Of a stretch of 11,050 bases of DNA, positions 6,353 to 11,050 are shown in pieces; position 1 is the first letter of the stretch, and each line of letters opens with the position of its first letter. The stretch covers positions 1 to 11,050 of the forward strand of contig CAINLH010000157.1 of assembly GCA_903850275.1 (NCBI GenBank), written 5' to 3'. The notes under the pieces are model-generated. The model saw only the letters and a list, made by a program, of their open reading frames with translations, ran no database searches and had not been told where the DNA came from. The stretch comes from an uncultured Acidimicrobium sp. Lineage in GTDB: Bacteria > Actinomycetota > Acidimicrobiia > Acidimicrobiales > Ilumatobacteraceae. The translations under genes and the position numbers were made by a program.

Positions 6353-8308
6353 TTACAGATTTGTGATGAGTGATTGCACTGTTTGTGCAATGCCCTCAGC
6401 GTCGAGCCCCAATTTGGCCAAAATGACATCGGGCTTGGCATGAGGAATGAACTGCGTTGGCACGCCCAGCACAGAAATGTGTGGGTGCTTCGTTGTGGCT
6501 GCACCGTGGATGCGATCCTCTAACGACATACCGATGCCGCCGTCGCGGATGCCGTCCTCTGCAGTTACTACAACATCGTGTGATGCGGCATCTGCAATCA
6601 TGTTTTCGTCCAGTGGCGAGCATGAACGCACATCCCACACAGTTGCGTCGATGTTCTTTTGTTGAAGAAGTTCGGCGGCCGACAATGCAGCGCCCACCAT
6701 TTTGCCAACGGCGAGGATGCACACCTTTTTGCTGCTGCCGGTACGCAATTTACGGGCTGCAATACCAGAGCCGATGTCGGTTGCGTCCACGCTGCGGGCA
6801 ATGCCCTTGGGGTATCGAATAACAACCGGCCCTGTATCGGAAAGCGAAAGCGCATCACTGAGCATCTGTTGCAATTCTTGAGTGCTCGATGGTGCAAGAA
6901 CGCGCATGCCTGGCACCTTGGAAAGCAGCGCCATGTCGTAGATGCCGTGGTGGCTTGGTCCGTCATCGCCAGTGATACCTGCGCGGTCGAGACAGAATAT
7001 GACGGGAAGGCGATGCAGTGCAACGTCGTACACCACCTGATCCCACGCGCGGTTCAAGAACGTGGAGTACAGGGCAACAACAGGGCGCATGCCGCCCATG
7101 GCCATGCCCGCTGCGGCAGTGACTGCGTGCTGCTCGGCAATGCCAACGTCGAAGAAACGTTCGGGGAATTTCTCTTGAAAGTGAATGAGGCCAGTTGGGC
7201 CTGGCATTGCTGCGGTGATTGCAACAACACGAGGATCTTTTTCGGCAAGCGCAATGATGCCGTTGGCAAAAGCTTCCGTGTAACCAGTTGGGCCGGACTT
7301 TGGCGGGCCGGTAACAGGGTTGAACACTGGCGCATCATGCAAGTGCTTTTCGTCGTCATCTTCGGCGGGTGAATATCCACGACCTTTTTGCGTGATCACA
7401 TGAATGACGATGGGGCCTTCTTCAACACGCTGTTGAGCAGCTGAAAGCGCATGCTCTAGTGCTTCAACGTTGTGCCCATCAATAGGCCCGATGTAGCGAA
7501 CGCCTAGCGCTTCAAAAAATGCGGGCGGTTGTAGAAATTCTCGTACGCCAGCTTTGAATGCTTCGAGGCCACGTTCGGCCTGCGGGCCGATGACCGGAAG
7601 ATCTTTCAAAAACTTTTCGAGTTTGCGTTGACGGCGCACGTACACAGGGTTGAGGCGGATGTCGGTGAGTTTGTGCGAGAGCGTTTCGGTGAGGCGCTCA
7701 ACTGGGCGGGGGATGCTGGCCGACTCGTCGTCGGGAAGGCCACCCTGCGAAAGATTGGAAATGGTTGGCGCATAACTGCGGCCGTTGTCGTTGAGAACAA
7801 TGATGACGCGCTTATTTGAGTGACCGAGATTGTTGAGTGCCTCGTAGGCCATGCCGCCGGTCATGGAGCCGTCGCCGATGACTGCAACGATGTGGCGACG
7901 ATCTGGTGTTTGGCCACTATCGCGGGCAACGGCCAGGCCGTATGCGTAACTCAACACCGTCGAGGCGTGGCTGTTCTCGATGAAGTCGTGCACGCTTTCT
8001 TCGCGGCTTGGGTAGCCCGAGATGCCGCCGGCTTGGCGCAACTTGCTGAAACCGCCGCGCCGCCCGGTCACAATTTTGTGGATGTACGCCTGATGGCCCG
8101 TGTCCCAAAGAATTGCATCGCGTGGCGAATCAAATGTGCGGTGCAGCGCAAGCGTGAGTTCGACAGCGCCAAGGTTGGAACCTAAGTGGCCGCCGGATTC
8201 GGAAACCGAATCAACAACAAAATCTCGGATTTCTGCGGCGAGTTCGTCTACCTGAGCCAGGCTGAGATTGCGCAGATCACTAGGTTGTCGAATATCTGCG
8301 AGCGCCAT
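6353..8308 (-). CDS. dxs: 1-deoxy-D-xylulose-5-phosphate synthase
   Basis: DXS joins pyruvate and glyceraldehyde 3-phosphate using thiamine diphosphate, the entry step of the methylerythritol phosphate route to isoprenoids; it is also used for thiamine and pyridoxal. The 651 residues are full length. Visible in order: SGGHLGSNLGAVELT (His41), WDTGHQAYIHK (His72), the thiamine diphosphate-Mg motif GDGSMTGGMAYEALNN (from 145) completed by LNDNGRSYAP (173-175), the catalytic glutamate in DVGIAEQHAV (Glu392), DRAGITGDDGPSHHG (His453/His454), and a transketolase C-terminal domain ending in LGVPTQFIPHAKPD. NDNGRSYAP is the actinobacterial-looking form. The ATG at 8308 has AAGGG very close upstream. 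It follows the PAP2 gene by 20 nt and precedes the phosphatase by 3 nt, in an apparent operon. A single intact copy with all catalytic residues. Confidence 0.98.
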   Translation of the reverse strand: MALADIRQPSDLRNLSLAQVDELAAEIRDFVVDSVSESGGHLGSNLGAVELTLALHRTFDSPRDAILWDTGHQAYIHKIVTGRRGGFSKLRQAGGISGYPSREESVHDFIENSHASTVLSYAYGLAVARDSGQTPDRRHIVAVIGDGSMTGGMAYEALNNLGHSNKRVIIVLNDNGRSYAPTISNLSQGGLPDDESASIPRPVERLTETLSHKLTDIRLNPVYVRRQRKLEKFLKDLPVIGPQAERGLEAFKAGVREFLQPPAFFEALGVRYIGPIDGHNVEALEHALSAAQQRVEEGPIVIHVITQKGRGYSPAEDDDEKHLHDAPVFNPVTGPPKSGPTGYTEAFANGIIALAEKDPRVVAITAAMPGPTGLIHFQEKFPERFFDVGIAEQHAVTAAAGMAMGGMRPVVALYSTFLNRAWDQVVYDVALHRLPVIFCLDRAGITGDDGPSHHGIYDMALLSKVPGMRVLAPSSTQELQQMLSDALSLSDTGPVVIRYPKGIARSVDATDIGSGIAARKLRTGSSKKVCILAVGKMVGAALSAAELLQQKNIDATVWDVRSCSPLDENMIADAASHDVVVTAEDGIRDGGIGMSLEDRIHGAATTKHPHISVLGVPTQFIPHAKPDVILAKLGLDAEGIAQTVQSLITNL

Positions 8309-8316
8309 GGCCCTTA

Positions 8317-8322
8317 ACGCTA
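8317..8322 (-). promoter_or_regulatory. Possible -10 hexamer (TAGCGT) before dxs
   Basis: TAGCGT on the minus strand lies 8 nt before the dxs ATG in the 20-nt gap after the PAP2 gene. This is weaker than the other cases because an AAGGG Shine-Dalgarno-like run occupies the gap and dxs can be read from the upstream gene's transcript. Confidence 0.22.
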
Positions 8323-8328
8323 TCCGCG

Positions 8329-9207
8329 CTACTGGGCGGGGTGAGAAGCCATACGGGCATCTAAACGGCGGTGATTGGCGTTATGTAGATATGTGCCAAT
8401 GAAGTAGCCCACTACGAACACCACGAGGCCCCCAAGGCCGTCGAGCCAGAAGTGGTTGCCTGTCACAACGATGCAGAACAGGGTGGTTGCAGGATATAAA
8501 AACAGCGCAATTCGCTTCCAGCGTTTTTTAGCAAGTGGCCACAGCGCAAACACGCACCACGTGGACCAACCAATGTGCAGTGACGGCATTGCTGCGTATT
8601 GATTAGAAAGTGATGCTGCCGGGCCTTCGTTGAATGCCCATGGCCCACCAAATTCGGCAACGGTGTCGGAGAAACCAAAGTTGGTAGCGCCGTTGTAATT
8701 GCGCAATTCGTGTTCGATGCATGCTCCGCCATATCCACCAGTAGCGGAAGGGCAAGGTGCATCAAGCAACCGCGGCGGCATCAGCGGGAAGAGAACGAAA
8801 CCAATAATGGCAAGGCCTGTCATGGCGGCAAGTGTGTTTCGCCATTGTCCGAAAACATCGGGCCGGCGTTTGAAGAGCAATATGAACACGCCAAGTGTGA
8901 CGAAAAAATGCGCGGTGCCGTAATAAGTATTCATGGCCTTTATCAGCCACAGATGCGGAAGGAAAAAGTCCTGGATTGATTCTTCGTGATACAAACCAAG
9001 TGCTCGCTCGATTCGAATAACGCGAACAGCATTGGTAAACGAATGCAACGGGACGTCAACGCCATTGACGAGCGCCGAGCCAAACTGATTACGGATCATG
9101 GTGTAGATCGCGTAAAAGATGGAGACAATCAGCAGCTCCTTCCACCACAGCGTGCGGTGGTGGCGGGGAACGGCAACTACGCGAGGGGCCTCTGCGCTGT
9201 TGGTCAC
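8329..9207 (-). CDS. PAP2-superfamily membrane phosphatase/phosphotransferase, Aur1-like
   Basis: A membrane protein of 292 residues with about six hydrophobic segments and the three PAP2 signature blocks: PLMPPRL (residues 141-147), MPSLHIGWS (PSLH at 208-211), and VTGNHFWLDG (catalytic His252, Asp256). PSLH in place of PSGH is the form seen in the Aur1/Ipt1-like branch, which includes inositol-phosphoceramide synthases and many actinobacterial lipid phosphatases. Likely roles are dephosphorylation of a phospho- or isoprenoid-lipid, or transfer of a phospho-head group; the substrate is not readable. The frame has a stop just upstream, and GTG at 9207 is the only reasonable start; it lacks a Shine-Dalgarno site but has TACGAT 7 nt before it. 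It heads the cluster with dxs 20 nt downstream, which would allow, but not prove, a polyprenyl-phosphate link. Confidence 0.9.
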   Translation of the reverse strand: MTNSAEAPRVVAVPRHHRTLWWKELLIVSIFYAIYTMIRNQFGSALVNGVDVPLHSFTNAVRVIRIERALGLYHEESIQDFFLPHLWLIKAMNTYYGTAHFFVTLGVFILLFKRRPDVFGQWRNTLAAMTGLAIIGFVLFPLMPPRLLDAPCPSATGGYGGACIEHELRNYNGATNFGFSDTVAEFGGPWAFNEGPAASLSNQYAAMPSLHIGWSTWCVFALWPLAKKRWKRIALFLYPATTLFCIVVTGNHFWLDGLGGLVVFVVGYFIGTYLHNANHRRLDARMASHPAQ

Positions 9208-9214
9208 AAACTAA

Positions 9215-9220
9215 ATCGTA
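9215..9220 (-). promoter_or_regulatory. Possible -10 hexamer (TACGAT) for the PAP2-dxs cluster
   Basis: On the minus strand TACGAT is followed by 7 nt (TTAGTTT) and then the GTG at 9207. There is no Shine-Dalgarno site, so a leaderless transcript starting at the GTG fits. This is the likely main promoter of the four-gene minus-strand cluster, as it lies in the only divergent gap. No clear -35 match is visible. Confidence 0.5.
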
Positions 9221-9264
9221 GGCGTTTCATGTGGCTCCACAGACCTCACAAACTTCGTGTTCGG

Positions 9265-9270
9265 TAGGCT
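9265..9270 (+). promoter_or_regulatory. Possible -10 hexamer (TAGGCT) for tldD
   Basis: TAGGCT lies 6 nt before the ATG at 9277 and directly abuts the alternative GTG at 9271. If it acts as a -10 element, the transcript would start near the ATG, leaderless, and the GTG could not be the start. Its AGG could instead serve as a weak Shine-Dalgarno site 8 nt from the ATG; both readings favour 9277. Confidence 0.42.
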
Positions 9271-9276
9271 GTGCAG

Positions 9277-10692
9277 ATGGCTATTCGCGAAGAAACCCCA
9301 CTTGTAGATGCCGATGTAATTGCCAAGGTATTGGCCAAAGGCAGGGCAACCGGCGCCGAGTTTTCCGAGATCTATATAGAGGACAAACGATCGACCTCTG
9401 CCGCCCTCGACGACGGCAAGGTAGAGCAAGTAACGAGCGGGCGCGATCGTGGTGCAGGCATTCGAGTGGTGGCTGGCGAGACAACAGGTTTTGCCCACAC
9501 ATCAGACTTGTCGGAACGTGGTTTGTTGGCTGCAGCTGAAGCAGCAGCTGCCGCAGCAAAGCAAGGAGACGGCGGCGTGCACACCGTTGCGTTGCAACAA
9601 CTGTTGCGACACCCCGTCAACAACGTGCGCGTTAACCCAGGCGATGTGCCAAAGGCCAGCAAAGTGGAGTTGCTCAATCGGGCAAATGCTGCAGCACGTT
9701 CGGTAGACGGCGCAATTGTGCAGGTGTCGGCAGGTTACGGCGATTCGTTCAAGCGCATTCTCGTTGCAAACAGCGACGGCGTGTTTAGCGCAGACGATCA
9801 AGTACGCACATTGTTCCGTGTCAGCGTGGTTGCAAGTGGCGACGGCGGCATGCAAACCGGTTACGACTCGCTTGGTCACACCATTGGTTTCGAATTGTTC
9901 GACGACAACGACGTAGAAGAGATGGCTCTTCGCGCAGCAAAACAAGCAATCGTCAAATTGAAAGCACGCCCAGCGCCGTCTGGTGCATTGCCAGTGGTAA
10001 TTAAACAGGGCAGCGGCGGAGTGCTCTTTCACGAAGCATGCGGTCATGGTCTAGAAGCCGACTTGGTTGGCAAGGGCGCAAGTGTGTATCGCGGCAAGAT
10101 GGGCGAGCTCGTTGCATCACCGCTCGTCACATTGATTGACGACGGAACCATGAGCGGCGAGTGGGGCGCAATCGGCATCGACGATGAAGGTCACCCTTCG
10201 CAGCGCAACGTACTGATCGAAAACGGAATCCTCACCGACTACATGTGGGACTTTCTGCGTGCACGAAAAGAGAATCGTCGTCAGAGCGGAAATGGTCGGC
10301 GCCAGAGTTATGCCGACTTACCGATGGTTCGCATGACCAACACATTTGTCACCAATGGAACCGAAGACCCAGACGACATTGTGCGTGCAACCGAGCACGG
10401 CGTGTACGTTGCCAAACTTGGCGGCGGCAGCGTGGACACAGCAAGCGGCGACTTCGTGTTTGGCATGGTCGAGGCCTACCTCATCGAAAACGGTGAAATC
10501 ACCGAGCCGCTTCGCGAAAGCAACCTCATCGGCAACGGCCCTCAGGTATTGAAAGACATTGACTTGCTCGGAAACGATTTCGCGATGGGCAACCCGGGCA
10601 CCTGCGGCAAAGACGGCCAAGGTGTTCCAGTAGGCGATGGGCAACCAACATTGCGCGTTAAATCAATGACCATCGGCGGCACGGCAGCATGA
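9277..10692 (+). CDS. tldD: Metalloprotease TldD
   Basis: TldD is the zinc-bearing subunit of the TldD/TldE heterodimer, a cytoplasmic protease that threads and degrades unfolded peptides. In Escherichia coli it acts on the CcdA antitoxin and trims the microcin B17 leader. The protein has 471 residues from the ATG at 9277, close to the E. coli length. The zinc motif HEACGH (residues 252-257) sits in LFHEACGHGLEADLVG, followed by GELVASPLVTLIDDGT. The C-terminal part carries GTCGKDGQGVPVGDG and SMTIGGTA, both typical. A GTG two codons upstream (9271) is possible but poorly spaced from any signal. A run of alanines at about residues 85-97 is a helix-like stretch in the N-terminal domain. The gene overlaps tldE by 4 nt (ATGA), consistent with coupled synthesis of the two subunits. 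No RiPP cluster or toxin-antitoxin pair is visible nearby to name a specific substrate. Confidence 0.97.
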   Translation: MAIREETPLVDADVIAKVLAKGRATGAEFSEIYIEDKRSTSAALDDGKVEQVTSGRDRGAGIRVVAGETTGFAHTSDLSERGLLAAAEAAAAAAKQGDGGVHTVALQQLLRHPVNNVRVNPGDVPKASKVELLNRANAAARSVDGAIVQVSAGYGDSFKRILVANSDGVFSADDQVRTLFRVSVVASGDGGMQTGYDSLGHTIGFELFDDNDVEEMALRAAKQAIVKLKARPAPSGALPVVIKQGSGGVLFHEACGHGLEADLVGKGASVYRGKMGELVASPLVTLIDDGTMSGEWGAIGIDDEGHPSQRNVLIENGILTDYMWDFLRARKENRRQSGNGRRQSYADLPMVRMTNTFVTNGTEDPDDIVRATEHGVYVAKLGGGSVDTASGDFVFGMVEAYLIENGEITEPLRESNLIGNGPQVLKDIDLLGNDFAMGNPGTCGKDGQGVPVGDGQPTLRVKSMTIGGTAA

Positions 10693-11050
10693 GCACCACA
10701 GTTCCCGACTTGCAGGCAATGGTCGACCGCGTTGTTGCGCAAGCCAGCAAGGGCGAACAAATCGAGGCCTATGTCAGCCGCGGCGGCGAGACCGCAGTGC
10801 GCGTATATGAAGGCGAAGTAGAGCATTTTGTGTCGGCACAAAGTGAAGGCATCGGCATCCGCGTGATTAAAGACGGGCGCACCGGCTTTGCGTATGCAGG
10901 AACCCTGGACGCAAGTGCAATTGCCGAAGTGCTGGCCGATGCCCGCGACAACGTTGCTTTCGGCACTCCCGACGAATATGCCGGCCTTGCAGAACCAGAC
11001 GGCGTTCCTCAGATTCCGCAAAAGTTTTGGGACGACGACCTTGCCGCATA
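10689..11050 (+). CDS. tldE: TldE/PmbA, partner subunit of TldD (3' end outside window)
   Basis: The ATG at 10689 overlaps the tldD stop in an ATGA junction, and the frame stays open to the window end, giving 120 residues of an expected 440-450. The visible N-terminal domain contains EAYVSRGGETAVRVYEGEVE, SEGIGIRVIKDGRTG and FAYAGTLD, matching the shared N-terminal fold of TldD/TldE proteins. TldE lacks the zinc site and shapes the substrate channel of the heterodimer; those parts lie beyond the window. The adjacent order tldD-tldE is common, and the overlap suggests one-to-one production. It could only be mistaken for a second TldD, which its position and sequence make unlikely. Confidence 0.93.
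   Translation, partial: MSTTVPDLQAMVDRVVAQASKGEQIEAYVSRGGETAVRVYEGEVEHFVSAQSEGIGIRVIKDGRTGFAYAGTLDASAIAEVLADARDNVAFGTPDEYAGLAEPDGVPQIPQKFWDDDLAA

Larger units (their letters stand above)
9208..9270. promoter_or_regulatory. Divergent promoter region between the PAP2-dxs cluster and tldD-tldE
   Basis: This 63-nt gap is the largest non-coding stretch in the window and separates two gene clusters transcribed away from each other. It contains opposed -10-like hexamers at 9215-9220 (minus) and 9265-9270 (plus). No operator palindrome or terminator was seen. With usual spacing the two -35 regions would both fall near 9238-9247, so the promoters may compete for polymerase. Confidence 0.55.

Noticed and set aside
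5341..6466. A 15-nt perfect direct repeat (CTGCGTTGGCACGCC) at 5341-5355 and 6452-6466
   Set aside because: Each copy lies inside a different protein and encodes the same chance peptide, Gly-Val-Pro-Thr-Gln, in the PLP enzyme and in DXS. There are no flanking repeats or mobile-element ends.
6659..7372. Plus-strand open frame of 237 codons opposite dxs
   Set aside because: It lies wholly antisense to a strongly conserved gene, is rich in Cys, His and Asn without any recognisable motif, and has no promoter or ribosome site. Long antisense frames are expected opposite coding sequence of this composition.
9529..9567. Alanine-codon run (GCT/GCA/GCC) in tldD that looks like a simple repeat
   Set aside because: The codons are mixed, the frame is intact, and an Ala-rich helix in this part of TldD is plausible; it does not look like an expanded repeat.

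Overview
The window reads as one continuous, gene-dense stretch of an actinobacterial chromosome with no RNA genes, mobile elements or CRISPR. Base composition is moderate (roughly mid-50s % GC by eye). The DXS and histidinol-phosphatase-type proteins resemble actinobacterial versions, strong Shine-Dalgarno sites are rare, and several starts carry a TANNNT hexamer about 7 nt upstream, as in leaderless actinobacterial transcripts. A free-living aquatic Actinomycetota, perhaps from Acidimicrobiia, is the best guess; this is inference from sequence character only.

Layout. Positions 1-4415 are on the plus strand: the 3' part of a NifS/IscS-type cysteine desulfurase, mnmA (tRNA 2-thiouridylase), a secreted protein of unknown function whose start overlaps the end of mnmA, a secreted M14 zinc carboxypeptidase whose natural start appears to be an ATC codon, and a TauE/SafE-type (TSUP) membrane transporter. 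Positions 4387-9207 are on the minus strand and, in transcription order, hold a PAP2/Aur1-like membrane phosphatase, dxs, a HisN-type inositol-monophosphatase-family enzyme, and a class V PLP enzyme of the isopenicillin-N-epimerase type. The two blocks converge with a 29-nt overlap of their last codons. A 63-nt divergent intergenic region then leads into tldD and the truncated tldE (pmbA) on the plus strand, which runs off the window.

How they fit together. The cysteine desulfurase probably supplies sulfur to MnmA for wobble-uridine thiolation. DXS makes the first intermediate of the non-mevalonate isoprenoid pathway. TldD and TldE form a metalloprotease that trims unfolded or modified peptides. 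No intergenic stretch exceeds 63 nt.

Most of the content is housekeeping. The observations most worth checking are the M14 gene with a complete signal peptide but ATC where its start codon should be, and the recurrent -10-like hexamer placed 6-8 nt before six start codons, including that ATC. I saw no convincing new multi-gene system.
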